Shown here in pieces: positions 50,075-59,837 of a stretch of DNA of 64,000 nucleotides; the stretch's first letter is position 1; each line of letters starts with the position of its first letter. The stretch is from the NCBI RefSeq assembly GCF_005047355.1, contig NZ_SUMC01000028.1:1-64000 (forward strand), written 5' to 3'. The position numbers and the translations under genes are program-made. The stretch comes from Actinacidiphila oryziradicis. GTDB taxonomy: Bacteria > Actinomycetota > Actinomycetes > Streptomycetales > Streptomycetaceae. The notes beneath the pieces were generated by a model. That model did not search any database and was not told the origin of the DNA. It worked only from the letters and a program-made list of their open reading frames with translations.

Positions 50075-52999
50075 GTGATCAACCGAGTCGGCGGAAGCCC
50101 GCGCACACCGATGAGTCGGCCGCAGGCCGAGCGGCTGCGGCTGCTGGCGTCCGTGAGCGGCGGCATGTCGGACACCGAGGTGCTGCGACTGGGCCTCCAG
50201 CAGGCAGTGGCCGAGCTAGGGGGGATGGGGGGCATGGCGCATTTCCGCAGGCCCGTGTCCCTCGTCCTGAAGCTGGTGGTGAGCAGCGGGCTGCCCCAGT
50301 CGTTCGCCCGGGCTTGGGCGGAGCTCGGGCCGGACGAGGAGGTGGCTCCGGCCCGCGCCGTCCGCGAGGGCCGGAGCGCTTGGGTGCCCGTGCAGAATTC
50401 TTCCCTCATAGCTCCCTCACTCGGCACCGGGATGGTGGCCGTTCCGCTGTCGGTTTCTCCCGGTCCGCTCGGCGCGCTGACGGTGCTGACGGCGACGCCC
50501 GAGGCGCCCACGCCGGAGCAGTGTGCCTTCCTGGAAGCGGTGGCCCGGTGGGCCGTGGAGCGCCTGCGTACTTCCGCCGACCAGCATCGTCCTCCTCCTT
50601 CCCGGTGGCCTGAGCGGAGGCCTGACGCCCACTTCCAGTCGGCCCTGAAGGCGGTCGACGTCGGTTCCTTCGAGTGGAATCTCCGCGCCCGCGAACTGTG
50701 CCTCGACGATCGCGCGCTGGCCGTGTTCGGTATCGACGCGGACGATCACCTGGAACGGTTCGAGGCCTGGTCGTCCGCCGTCCACGCCGAGGACCTGCCC
50801 CGGGTGCTGGCCGCAGCCGAGGAGGCGGCCCGCACCGGGAGCCTGCTGAGCGTCGAGTACCGGGTGTCCCGTCCGGACGGGACCTTCGGCTGGGCGGAGG
50901 CCCGCGGCCAGGTGATCCTGGACGAGGACGGGGAGCCGCTCCACATGATCGGTACGGTCTGGGACACGACGGAGACCCGGGTCGACCGGGACTCCATCGG
51001 CCGCGCGCTGAGACACATGAGCGACGGATTCCTCGCCACCGACGCCTCGTGGCGGATCACCTTCGTCAACGCCGAGGCCGAACGCCGCCTCGGCTCCAGC
51101 CGGAAACTGCTCGGCCGCCTGCTGTGGGACGCGTTCTCCGACGCCGGAGTGCCCGACCTGCACGAGCGCTACCGGCAGGCCGCCGCCGAGGACACGCCGA
51201 TCGGATTCGACGTGCAGTGGGCCGCCGACCAGCGGTGGTCCCATATGCGGCTGGTGCCGGTCCCGGACGGAGCGATGGTCTACCTCACCGATGTCACCGA
51301 GAGGCGGGCGCTGGACGCCCAGCGCAAGGCGGCGGAACAGAGCGCGGCGGAGCGCTCCGCCAGGATCGGGGAGCTGACCCTGGCGCTTTCCGAGGCGGTC
51401 ACCGGGCGGGACGTCGTCGCTGTGGTCGCCGACCGGGTGATGCAGCCGTTCGGCGCCACCGGGCTGACCGTCACGGTCGTCGAGGGCGACAAGATGAGCG
51501 CGGTCGGAGCGGTCGGGTATCCGCAGGAGTTCCTCGACGCTGTCCCCGCGTTGTCCCTGACCGGGAAGGAGCCGGTGCTGGAAACCCTCCACGAGCGAGC
51601 CCCGGTGTTCATACCGTCGGCGGAGGCGTACGTCGAACGCTATCCCTCACTGGCCCATATCCCTGCCCTGGGGGACAAGCAGGCCTGGGCGTTCTTGCCG
51701 ATGGTCGCCTCCGGGCGCGCCATCGGTGTGACCGTCGTCTCCTTCTCCCAGCCACACCATTTCACCGACGAGGAACGGACCCTGCTCACCGCGGTGAGCG
51801 GACTGATGGGCCAGGCGTTGGCGCGGGCGCGGTTGTACGACACGGAGCACTCCCGGGCGCAGGAACTGCAGCGCGGGCTGCTGCCGCGCGAGCTGCCTCC
51901 GCTGCCCGCCGTCACCGCCGCCGCCTGCTACCTGCCCGCCGGCGAGGGCATCGAGGTGGGAGGCGACTGGTACGACATCATTCCGCTCTCCGCCGGCCGG
52001 GTGGCCCTGGTGATCGGCGACGTCATGGGCCACGGCGTTTCCGAAGCCGCCACCATGGGACGGCTTCGGACGGCTGTCGACACCCTCGCCGACCTCGACC
52101 TGCCCCCCGACGAGCTCCTCACCCACCTCAACGACCTCGTCAGCAACCTCGGCGATGACTTCTACGCCACCTGCCTGTACGCCGTCTACGATCCCTCCAC
52201 CGCGACCTGTGCCTTCGCCAGCGCGGGCCACCCCCCGCCCGCCGTGGTCCATCCCGACGGCACCGTCCACTTCCCCCGCACCGCCCCCAACGCGCCCCTC
52301 GGCACCGCCGTCCCGCCCTTCGAGACCGTCGAGCTCGACCTCCCCGACGGCAGCCTCCTCGCCCTCTACACCGATGGCCTCGTGGAGTCCCCCGCCCGAG
52401 ACATCGACCATGGTATGGACCAGCTGGCCCAGGCCCTCACCAACGCTCTCGGTGCGACACCGCACCGGTCACGGAACGGAACGAGGTCCGGGGCGCAGGA
52501 CACCGAACGCCTGGCGGGACTCTGCGACGCCGTCACTGCCGCCCTGGTGCCCGCCCAGCAGCTGACCAGCGACGACGCTGCCCTCCTGATCGCCCGCACC
52601 CATACGCTGGCCCGCGGCGACGTCGCCTCCTGGTCCCTCCCTGAGGACCCGCAGGCCGCCGGCCAGGCCCGCGAACACATCCGCAGCCAGCTCACCGCAT
52701 GGGACCTCGACGAGCTCACCATGACCACCGAACTCCTCGCCAGCGAACTCGTCGGCAATGTCGTCCGCCACGCCAAGGGCCCGATCCGGCTCCGTCTGCT
52801 CCGCAGCCGCGCCCTCACCTGCGAGGTTTCCGACGGCAGCCTCACCACCCCGCGCATCCGCCACGCCTCCGACACCGACGAGGGCGGTCGCGGACTCCAG
52901 CTCGTCGCCGCCGTCGCCCACCGCTGGGGCACCCGCTACACCAGGACCGGCAAATGCATCTGGACCGAACAGCCCCTGCCCCTCACGGCGGACACCTGA
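50075..52999 (+). CDS. PP2C/SpoIIE-type serine phosphatase with GAF, PAS and anti-sigma-like ATPase domains
   Basis: 974 aa from GTG 50075 (GAAGGA upstream). Order: a GAF-like N-terminus (~20-170), PAS (~190-300; DVGSFEWNLRARELCLDDRA, with a PAC-type VWDTTETRVDRD), a second PAS (~305-415; MSDGFLATDASWRITFVNAE), GAF (~430-590), the SpoIIE/PP2C catalytic domain (~600-830; LQRGLLPRELPPLP, GIEVGGDWYDII with metal Asp, VALVIGDVMGHG, YATCLYAVYDPS, YTDGLVES) and an HATPase (RsbW-like) domain (~840-970; ELLASELVGNVVRHA, DEGGRGLQLV). This is a common streptomycete sensor layout that dephosphorylates anti-anti-sigma factors and may also bind them. No partner genes are adjacent. Confidence 0.92.
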   Translation: MINRVGGSPRTPMSRPQAERLRLLASVSGGMSDTEVLRLGLQQAVAELGGMGGMAHFRRPVSLVLKLVVSSGLPQSFARAWAELGPDEEVAPARAVREGRSAWVPVQNSSLIAPSLGTGMVAVPLSVSPGPLGALTVLTATPEAPTPEQCAFLEAVARWAVERLRTSADQHRPPPSRWPERRPDAHFQSALKAVDVGSFEWNLRARELCLDDRALAVFGIDADDHLERFEAWSSAVHAEDLPRVLAAAEEAARTGSLLSVEYRVSRPDGTFGWAEARGQVILDEDGEPLHMIGTVWDTTETRVDRDSIGRALRHMSDGFLATDASWRITFVNAEAERRLGSSRKLLGRLLWDAFSDAGVPDLHERYRQAAAEDTPIGFDVQWAADQRWSHMRLVPVPDGAMVYLTDVTERRALDAQRKAAEQSAAERSARIGELTLALSEAVTGRDVVAVVADRVMQPFGATGLTVTVVEGDKMSAVGAVGYPQEFLDAVPALSLTGKEPVLETLHERAPVFIPSAEAYVERYPSLAHIPALGDKQAWAFLPMVASGRAIGVTVVSFSQPHHFTDEERTLLTAVSGLMGQALARARLYDTEHSRAQELQRGLLPRELPPLPAVTAAACYLPAGEGIEVGGDWYDIIPLSAGRVALVIGDVMGHGVSEAATMGRLRTAVDTLADLDLPPDELLTHLNDLVSNLGDDFYATCLYAVYDPSTATCAFASAGHPPPAVVHPDGTVHFPRTAPNAPLGTAVPPFETVELDLPDGSLLALYTDGLVESPARDIDHGMDQLAQALTNALGATPHRSRNGTRSGAQDTERLAGLCDAVTAALVPAQQLTSDDAALLIARTHTLARGDVASWSLPEDPQAAGQAREHIRSQLTAWDLDELTMTTELLASELVGNVVRHAKGPIRLRLLRSRALTCEVSDGSLTTPRIRHASDTDEGGRGLQLVAAVAHRWGTRYTRTGKCIWTEQPLPLTADT

Positions 53000-53069
53000 G
53001 ATCACGGCCGCTCACGGGCGGGGCCGGGCCCGATGCCGCAGCGGCAAGGCCCACGCGGTGGACGGAGGC

Positions 53070-54245
53070 CTACGCCTTGCCGGGTTCGATGAACGTCTGG
53101 ATGGCGGTCGCCGCGGCGCCGCGTGCCCATTCGTCGAAGGGCAGCGGCCTGGTGAGCAGCTCGCACTCCTTGGCGGCGCCGAAGGCGGCAGCGGCGAAGG
53201 CGGTGCGGATCTGCTCCTCGAAGAGGTCGTACGCGGTGAGTCCCTCGCCGGAGATGATGACCCGTTCGGGCCCGAGCAGATTGACCACGGCGGCGATGCC
53301 GAGGCCGATGGCGTGCCCTGCCCCGGCGTACGCCTGCCGCGCGCCGGGATGCCCGGAGCGGGCGAGGGCAAGCGCCTCCTCTGCCGTGGTGACCGGCTCG
53401 CCGGTCACCTCCCGGATGCGCCGGACGATCGCCGGATCGGCTGCGATCGCCTCGACACAGCCGGAGTTGCCGCAGTGGCAGAGCGGTCCCGCCGGGTCGA
53501 TCGGCACATGGCCGATCTCGCCGGCCACTCCGTGCGCCCCGGCTACCACACGGCCGCCGACGACCAGTCCGCAGCCGATTCCGGCACCGACCGTCACCAG
53601 GGCGAAAGTGTCAGCGCCCACCCCCGCGCCGAACCACTGCTCGGCTACGGTCAGCGCCCGTACGTCGTTGTCCACCACGGTGGGCAGCTCGGTCGCGCCG
53701 CTCACCAGCTCGGCCAGCGGGACGTCCCGCCAGCCGAGGAACGGCGAATAGTGCACCATGCCGACCTCCCGGTCCACATCACCGGAGACCGCCACGCCCA
53801 GGGACTGGACCGGCACGCCGTACTCCTCGGCGGCCGTGCGCAATTCGGCGGTGAGGGCGGTGATCACTTCCAGGACGACGGCGGGTGCCCGGGAGGTGAA
53901 CGGGATGTGGCGGGCTTCCCGGATGCGGGCGGTCAGGTCTGTGAGGACCCCGATCACCTCATCGCCGGTCACCTTGATCCCGATGAAGAACGCCCGCCCC
54001 GGGTCGACCTGGAGGGGGTTGGCCGGACGGCCGAGCCCTGTCCCCTTCGCACCGTCGGCCGCCTCGAGCAGGTAGCCGGCGTCCAGCAGCGGACGCACCG
54101 CCTTGGTGATCGCCGCGGACGACAGCCCGGTGCGGCGACCAACCTCCACCCGGGAGAGCGGGCCCTGGGTGAGGACCGTGGTGAACACGAGCGTGGCGGC
54201 GGGTGTGCTCACCGGGAACGGCTCTAGAGGAGGACGGGAGGGCAT
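53070..54245 (-). CDS. ROK-family transcriptional repressor
   Basis: 391 aa from ATG 54245. The N-terminal winged helix is LVFTTVLTQGPLSRVEVGRR, TGLSSAAITKAVRPLLDAGY. The ROK kinase-fold domain follows: GIKVTGDEVIGVLTDL, VVDNDVRALTVAEQWFGAG, FALVTVGAGIGCGLVVGGRV, and GEIGHVPIDPAGPLCHCGNS then GCVEAIA, the zinc-binding C-x-C-G-x-x-G-C loop. It diverges from the alpha-galactosidase gene and likely represses it. The predicted start of transcription coincides with the ATG, so the mRNA is probably leaderless. Confidence 0.9.
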   Translation of the reverse strand: MPSRPPLEPFPVSTPAATLVFTTVLTQGPLSRVEVGRRTGLSSAAITKAVRPLLDAGYLLEAADGAKGTGLGRPANPLQVDPGRAFFIGIKVTGDEVIGVLTDLTARIREARHIPFTSRAPAVVLEVITALTAELRTAAEEYGVPVQSLGVAVSGDVDREVGMVHYSPFLGWRDVPLAELVSGATELPTVVDNDVRALTVAEQWFGAGVGADTFALVTVGAGIGCGLVVGGRVVAGAHGVAGEIGHVPIDPAGPLCHCGNSGCVEAIAADPAIVRRIREVTGEPVTTAEEALALARSGHPGARQAYAGAGHAIGLGIAAVVNLLGPERVIISGEGLTAYDLFEEQIRTAFAAAAFGAAKECELLTRPLPFDEWARGAAATAIQTFIEPGKA

Positions 54246-54252
54246 GGCCGGG

Positions 54253-54285
54253 AATGTAATGTCTTTATTTTCCTCTGTCAATAAA
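54253..54285 (-). promoter_or_regulatory. ROK gene promoter with overlapping TTTATT-N10-AATAAA operator
   Basis: On the minus strand TTGACA (54276-54281), a 17-bp spacer and TACATT (54253-54258) end 8 bp before the ROK ATG, predicting a leaderless transcript. The inverted repeat TTTATT-N10-AATAAA (54264-54285) covers the -35 and spacer. It is AT-rich, as in NagC/XylR-type ROK operators, and stands out in this GC-rich DNA. It probably also controls the divergent galactosidase genes. Confidence 0.7.
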
Positions 54286-54421
54286 AGAACCGTAATCCCT
54301 TGGACTACCTCCAGGAAGCCACGTCCTCCTTGGATTTGCTTGACTGCCAGGGGGATTGACAAGCCTTCGGAAGGCGAGTTGGCTGCGCTTCGCTGCTGAC
54401 TCGCCAACCTGAAAGGCACAT

Positions 54422-56596
54422 ATGCCCGCGATCGCCCATGCTCCGGGCTCCCGTGTCTGGCTGCTCAGCACGCCCCGCACGTCCTACGCGCTGCGCTTGG
54501 ACGACACGGACTCCCCCTGCCATGTGCACTGGGGCGAGCGGCTGACGCTGGAGCAGGCCGAAGAGATCGCGACGCGGCGCATACCCGAGCTCAACAGCTT
54601 CGAGGGCCGCCCGCCGGCCGGCGAGGAACTCCCCGTGGACGGCGGCGCCCGCTACGGCACCCCGTCGCTCCAGGTCCGCTACGCCGACGGCACCCGGGCC
54701 TTCGAATGGCGCCACCTCGGCCACGAGGCGGACCCCGAAGCAGGCACCCTGCGTCTGCGCTTCCGAGACCGGCACTACCCGTTCGAGGTCACCCTGCACT
54801 ACCGGGTGCACGACGACAGTGACGTCATCGAACGCTGGACCAGCCTGCGCAACACCGGCCAGGACGCGGGATCCACCGAAAACGCGGCAGACACGGCACA
54901 CAACGCAGCGAACCCGGCAAACGCAGCCGTCACCCTGCTGCGTGCCGATTCCGCCGCCTGGTCCCTCCCGCCCCGCGAGGACTACCGCCACACGCATGTC
55001 ACCGGCCAGTGGGCGGCGGAGAACCAGCTGCGCCGCGATCGGCTCCCGTACGGCGAGACCGTGCTCACCAGCCGCCGCGGCATCACCGGCCACCACGCCA
55101 ATCCCTGGCTGATGGTGGACGCGGGCGACGCCGGCGAGGAGCACGGCCAGGTCTGGAGCACCGCCCTGGCCTGGAGCGGCAGCTGGCGGATCACCGTCCA
55201 GCGCAGCCCCGACGACCGCGTCGGCCTCACCGGCGGCGCCGGCCACGACGGCACCGCCCTGGTGCTCGCCCCCGGCGAGGAGCACACCACCCCGCGGCTG
55301 TGCGGGCTGTACACCGACGGCGGCTTCGGCGCCGCCAGCCGTGCCTGGCACGCGTACATCCTCGGCCACGTCCTGCCGCACCCCGGCGAGGAACGCCCGG
55401 TGCTCTACAACTCCTGGGAAGCCACCGGCTTCGACGTCGACGAGGCGGGCCAGCAGGTGCTCGCCGCCCGCGCCGCCGCGATCGGCGCCGAGCTGTTCGT
55501 GATGGACGACGGGTGGTTCGGCGCCCGGCGCCACGACCACGCCGGACTCGGCGACTGGACCCCCTCCCCCGCCCGCTTCCCCGACGGCCTGGGCCCGCTG
55601 GTGAAGGAGGTCCACCGGCTCGGTATGAAGTTCGGCCTGTGGGTCGAGCCCGAGATGGTGAACCCCGACAGCGACCTGTACCGGGCCCACCCGGACTGGG
55701 TGCTGCACTTCCCGCACCGGCAGCGCACCGAGCTGCGGAACCAGCTGGTGCTGAACCTCGCCCGCCCCGACGTCGCCGACTGGGCCTACGGCTGGCTGAC
55801 CCGGCTGGTCGGCGACAACCACATCGACTTCCTCAAGTGGGACATGAACCGGCCGTTCAGCGAGGCGGGCTGGCCGGACGGCCCGCACGGCGACCCGGAC
55901 CGGCTGTGGACGGCGTACGTGGCCAATCTCTACGACGTCATCGACCGGCTGCGCCGGGACCATCCGGAGCTGCGGATCGAGGCGTGCAGCGGCGGCGGCG
56001 GCCGGGTCGACCTGGGCATTCTGGCCCGTACCGACCAGGCGTGGACCTCGGACAACACCGACGCCGCCGACCGGCTCACCATCCAGCACGGCTACGGGCA
56101 GCTGTACCCGGCCCGCACCATGGCCGCCTGGGTGACCGACACCCCCAACCAGCTCACCGGCCGGAGCGTGCCGCTGCGCTACCGCTTCCATGTGGCGATG
56201 GCCGGAGTACTCGCCATCGGCGGCGATCTGACGGCCTGGAGCGAGCTGGAACTCGCCGAGGCCGCCACGCTCGTCGCGGAGTACAAGGCGGTCCGGCACC
56301 TCGTCCAGCACGGCGCGCTGCACCGGCTGCGCGCCCCCGGTGACGACGGACCGGCCGCCGTCCAGTACACCGCCGCCGATGGCTCCGAGGCGGTCGTACT
56401 GACCTGGCAGCGCGCCCCGCACTTCGGCCTGCCGCGGCTCCCGCTGCGGCTCGCCGCGCTCGATCCGGCCGCCCGCTACCGCGACGGACAGGGCACCGTG
56501 CACCACGGCGCCGTGCTCCGCGCCCACGGGCTGCCTCTGCGACTGCCCGCCGGTGACTGGGCCAGCACCCTGACGCACCTGGTCCGGGCGGGCTGA
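54422..56596 (+). CDS. galA: GH36 alpha-galactosidase
   Basis: 724 aa, the usual bacterial GH36 size. An N-terminal beta-supersandwich (RTSYALRLDDTDSPCHVHWG, ARYGTPSLQVRYADGTRAFE) precedes the TIM barrel: VLYNSWEATGFDVDEAGQQV, ELFVMDDGWFGARRHDHAGL, GDWTPSPARFPDG, LWVEPEMVNPDSDLYRAHPD. Nucleophile Asp474 lies in FLKWDMNRPFSEAG and acid/base Asp544 in WTSDNTDAADR. Residues ~150-170 contain an alanine/asparagine-rich insert (TAHNAANPANAA). It is cytoplasmic (no signal) and would cleave imported raffinose-type or galactomannan oligosaccharides. It heads the operon under the ROK repressor. Confidence 0.95.
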   Translation: MPAIAHAPGSRVWLLSTPRTSYALRLDDTDSPCHVHWGERLTLEQAEEIATRRIPELNSFEGRPPAGEELPVDGGARYGTPSLQVRYADGTRAFEWRHLGHEADPEAGTLRLRFRDRHYPFEVTLHYRVHDDSDVIERWTSLRNTGQDAGSTENAADTAHNAANPANAAVTLLRADSAAWSLPPREDYRHTHVTGQWAAENQLRRDRLPYGETVLTSRRGITGHHANPWLMVDAGDAGEEHGQVWSTALAWSGSWRITVQRSPDDRVGLTGGAGHDGTALVLAPGEEHTTPRLCGLYTDGGFGAASRAWHAYILGHVLPHPGEERPVLYNSWEATGFDVDEAGQQVLAARAAAIGAELFVMDDGWFGARRHDHAGLGDWTPSPARFPDGLGPLVKEVHRLGMKFGLWVEPEMVNPDSDLYRAHPDWVLHFPHRQRTELRNQLVLNLARPDVADWAYGWLTRLVGDNHIDFLKWDMNRPFSEAGWPDGPHGDPDRLWTAYVANLYDVIDRLRRDHPELRIEACSGGGGRVDLGILARTDQAWTSDNTDAADRLTIQHGYGQLYPARTMAAWVTDTPNQLTGRSVPLRYRFHVAMAGVLAIGGDLTAWSELELAEAATLVAEYKAVRHLVQHGALHRLRAPGDDGPAAVQYTAADGSEAVVLTWQRAPHFGLPRLPLRLAALDPAARYRDGQGTVHHGAVLRAHGLPLRLPAGDWASTLTHLVRAG

Positions 56597-56680
56597 CGCG
56601 GTCCGGACCGGGGCTGCATCCCTGGTCCGGACCGCCGAGCACGTCCAATTTCCGTTCCACAACTCCTGAAGGGACTCAGG

Positions 56681-58744
56681 ATGCAGCGGACAAGACGTAC
56701 CACCAGACTAGGGGGCGTCCTTGTGACTCTCCTGTGCGCCGCGGCGGGCCTTACCGCCGCCGCGCCGCAGAGTGCGGTCGCCAACCCGGCGTCCGCACAC
56801 GCCTCCACCTCCGCCGCCTCCGCCGGGCTCGCCGATAAGCCCTACCTGGGGTGGAGCAGCTGGAGCCTGGAGTCGACCAACTACCCGGGGGTGAATCCGA
56901 CCGGCGGGGCGAGCTGGCTCACCGAGGCACATGTGCTCCAGCAGGCCGATGTGCTGGCCGCCAAGCTCAAGTCGCACGGCTACGAGTACGTCAACATCGA
57001 CGCCGGCTGGGCCGGCGGTTTCGACGCGTACGGCAGGCCGCTGGCCAATACGAAGACCTTCCCTGACGGCCTCAAGTACGTGGCGGACTACGTACACAAC
57101 AAGGGCCTCAAGCTCGGCACATACCTGGCGGTGGGCCTGGACCCGGGCGCCTACAACAACGGCGACACCCCCGTCTACGGCACCACCGGCTGCCACACGC
57201 GCGACATCGTCTACTCCGACCTGCGCAAGACCAACGGCTGGGACTCGGCGTACAAGATCGACTACTCGAGCGCGTGCGCCCAGGCCTACGTCAACTCCGT
57301 CGCCGACGTCCTCGCCGGGTGGGGCGTGGACTTCCTCAAGCTCGACGGGGTCGGACCCGGCTCCTTCCAGGGCGGCGCCAACCACGACAACACCCAGGAC
57401 GTGGCCGCCTGGTCGACGGCGCTGAAGCAGACCGGCCGGCCCATCCAGTTCGTCATCTCCTGGTCGCTGAGCCACACCAAGGCCGGCGTCTGGAAGCAGA
57501 ACAGCAACGGCTGGCGCGTCGACACCGATGTCGAGTGCTACTGCGACACCCTGGTGACCTGGAACAACTCGGTCAAGGTGCGCTGGAACGACGTCGTCCA
57601 GTGGATCCCGGACGCCGGACCGGGGCACTGGAACAACCTCGACTCGCTGGACGTCGGAAACGGCGTCATGGACGGCCTGACCCAGGCCGAGCGGCAGAGC
57701 TACATGACCCTGTGGGCCATCGAGTCGGCACCGCTTTACGCGGGTGACGACCTGACCAAGCTGGACGACTACGGCCTCTCGCTGCTCAGCAACGACGAGG
57801 TCCTCGCCGTCGACCAGGCGGGCAACCCGGCGAAGCCGGTCAACCAGAACTCCGACCAGCAGGTCTGGTTCTCCCGTAACTCCGACGGAAGCTATGTCGT
57901 CGCCCTGTTCAACCAGAGCGGCAGCCCCACGACCGTCACCGCCGACTGGAGCGACCTGGGCATCACCGGAGCCGCCGGCGTCCGGGACCTGTGGAGCCAT
58001 ACCGAACTGGGCAACTCGACCGGCAGCTTCAGCGCCGACCTGCCGGCGCACGGCTCGCGTCTGCTCCGCATCACGCCGCGCGGCAGCAGCGGGCCGGCCA
58101 CACCGGTGCTGGTGCACGGCACCGGCTCCACGGCGTCGAGCGTCTCGCTGGCCTGGGACGCCGTCACATACAACGGGGCACCGGCGGCGGCCTACGAGGT
58201 CCGCGCCGACGGCGGGAAGGCCACCCGCGTACGGACCCCCTCCGCCACCGTTACCGGGCTCACCTCGGCCACCAGCCACCGCTTCACCGTGGTCGCGGTC
58301 GGCGCCGACGGCCGGAAGTCGGCCGCGAGCAAAACGCTCACGGTGACCACCCCGGCCTCCGGCGGCCCCACGGCCTACGAGGCCGAGGCATCGGCGAACA
58401 CCGTCGCCGGCGGGGCCTCCGTCGCGGACTGCTCCGGGTGCTCCGGCGGCAAGAAGATCGGCAATCTGGGCGGCACCGGCACGCTGACGTTCAACAATGT
58501 CACCGCGCCGCAGGCCGGCACGTACCTGATGAACGTCGCCTACGTCGACGGCGACTCCAGCCGCACCGCGGTCGTCACAGTGAACGGGACCGCCTTCAAG
58601 CTGCCGTTCGCGGGGACCAACGACAACGACTGGGGCTCCGCGCAGACCGTCACGGTGCCCGTGACGCTGCACGCCGGCGCCAACACCGTCGAATTCGGCA
58701 ATCCGACGGACTACGTCTCCGACATCGACAAGATCACTCTCTAG
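56681..58744 (+). CDS. Secreted GH27 alpha-galactosidase with FnIII and CBM35-like domains
   Basis: 687 aa with a Sec signal peptide (RLGGVLVTLLCAAAGLTAAA). Residues ~50-330 are the GH27 barrel: KPYLGWSSWSLESTNY, GYEYVNIDAGWAGGFDAYGR, GLKLGTYLAVGLDPGAYNNG, and WGVDFLKLDGVGPGSFQG with nucleophile Asp222. A beta-sandwich follows (~350-465), then FnIII (~475-560) and a CBM35-type module (~565-687; YEAEASANTVAGGASVADCS, DYVSDIDKITL). It would trim alpha-galactosyl side chains outside the cell for the permeases encoded next. It lies 84 bp after galA. Confidence 0.92.
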   Translation: MQRTRRTTRLGGVLVTLLCAAAGLTAAAPQSAVANPASAHASTSAASAGLADKPYLGWSSWSLESTNYPGVNPTGGASWLTEAHVLQQADVLAAKLKSHGYEYVNIDAGWAGGFDAYGRPLANTKTFPDGLKYVADYVHNKGLKLGTYLAVGLDPGAYNNGDTPVYGTTGCHTRDIVYSDLRKTNGWDSAYKIDYSSACAQAYVNSVADVLAGWGVDFLKLDGVGPGSFQGGANHDNTQDVAAWSTALKQTGRPIQFVISWSLSHTKAGVWKQNSNGWRVDTDVECYCDTLVTWNNSVKVRWNDVVQWIPDAGPGHWNNLDSLDVGNGVMDGLTQAERQSYMTLWAIESAPLYAGDDLTKLDDYGLSLLSNDEVLAVDQAGNPAKPVNQNSDQQVWFSRNSDGSYVVALFNQSGSPTTVTADWSDLGITGAAGVRDLWSHTELGNSTGSFSADLPAHGSRLLRITPRGSSGPATPVLVHGTGSTASSVSLAWDAVTYNGAPAAAYEVRADGGKATRVRTPSATVTGLTSATSHRFTVVAVGADGRKSAASKTLTVTTPASGGPTAYEAEASANTVAGGASVADCSGCSGGKKIGNLGGTGTLTFNNVTAPQAGTYLMNVAYVDGDSSRTAVVTVNGTAFKLPFAGTNDNDWGSAQTVTVPVTLHAGANTVEFGNPTDYVSDIDKITL

Positions 58745-58813
58745 GCCGGGACGGCCTCGCCGTCACCGGACCCCCGAAAGACGCTACTCAACCGCTACTC
58801 AAAGGAGAGTGCC

Positions 58814-59824
58814 GTGGTGGTGACCTCGCAGGACAATCATGTGCCGCCAGTGCCGTCGCCGGCCGACCCGACCGGCAAGGCCGCCACCACGGCCGGTCCG
58901 CACGGAGGCCGGCTGAAGTCGCGGTGGCACGAGCGGACGGCAAAGCCGTCCCCGGCCCGCCGCAACGACGGGCGGCTGGCCTGGGTGCTGATCGCTCCTG
59001 CCGTCGTCGGATTCCTGGTGTTCTACGCCTATCCGACGGTTCGCGGCATCTACCTCAGCTTCACGGACTTCCATGTCCTCACCCCACCGAAATGGGTCGG
59101 ACTCGCCAACTTCCGCGAACTGCTGCATGACGACGTCTTCTGGCACTCGCTGGGCGTCACCGTGTACTTCGTCATTCTCTCCGTGGTCCTCGGCACCCTC
59201 ATCTCGCTGATGACCGCGGTGATCATGCACCGGCTGTCGGCATCGACCGTCATCCGCGGGATGATCATGCTGCCGTTCCTGATCTCCAATGTCGTCGCCG
59301 CGCTCGTCTGGTCCTGGATGCTCGACCCGCAGCTCGGAATCATCAACATCGTGATCGAGAAGCTGACCGGCCAATCGATCATGTTCTTCGGCAGCGGAGG
59401 ATGGGCGATACCCTCGCTCGCCGCGATCATGGTGTGGAAGTACCTCGGTTACTACGCCCTGCTCATCTTCGCCGGCCTGCAGACCATCCCGCCAACGATC
59501 TACGAGGCCGGCCGGGTGGACGGCGCCAGCGAGCTGCAGATGTTCCGGCGGCTGACCATCCCGTTGCTGCGGCCGATCCTGGTGATGGTCGTGATCCTGA
59601 CCGTGATCAACGCCTTCCAGGTCTTCGACATCATCGAGGTGACGACCAAGGGCGGCCCGGCGAACGCCTCGAACGTGCTGCAGATGTACATCTACGACAA
59701 GGCCTTCAGCCAGTTCGACTTCGGCTACGCCGCGACGATGTCGCTCGCCCTGCTGGCACTGCTCATCGCAGTCACCTTCACCCAGATGCGGCTCGCCCGC
59801 GCCGACGAATCCGACCTGAGCTGA
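58814..59824 (+). CDS. CUT1 sugar ABC transporter permease (MalF type)
   Basis: 336 aa. A ~55-residue basic, proline-rich cytoplasmic tail precedes six helices (AWVLIAPAVVGFLVFYAYPT). The EAA loop reads IYEAGRVDGASELQMFRRLT and IPLLRPILVMVV. GTG 58814 follows AAAGGAGAG. It pairs with the next gene to import galactosides released by the secreted GH27. No solute-binding protein or ATPase gene occurs in the visible operon. Confidence 0.92.
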   Translation: MVVTSQDNHVPPVPSPADPTGKAATTAGPHGGRLKSRWHERTAKPSPARRNDGRLAWVLIAPAVVGFLVFYAYPTVRGIYLSFTDFHVLTPPKWVGLANFRELLHDDVFWHSLGVTVYFVILSVVLGTLISLMTAVIMHRLSASTVIRGMIMLPFLISNVVAALVWSWMLDPQLGIINIVIEKLTGQSIMFFGSGGWAIPSLAAIMVWKYLGYYALLIFAGLQTIPPTIYEAGRVDGASELQMFRRLTIPLLRPILVMVVILTVINAFQVFDIIEVTTKGGPANASNVLQMYIYDKAFSQFDFGYAATMSLALLALLIAVTFTQMRLARADESDLS

Positions 59825-59837
59825 AGGAGATCCCATC

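Noticed and set aside
54305-58672. Two long minus-strand frames (54305-56662, 56708-58672) opposite the alpha-galactosidases
   Set aside because: Shadows produced by GC-rich codons on the real strand. They have V/G/R-rich composition and no motifs.
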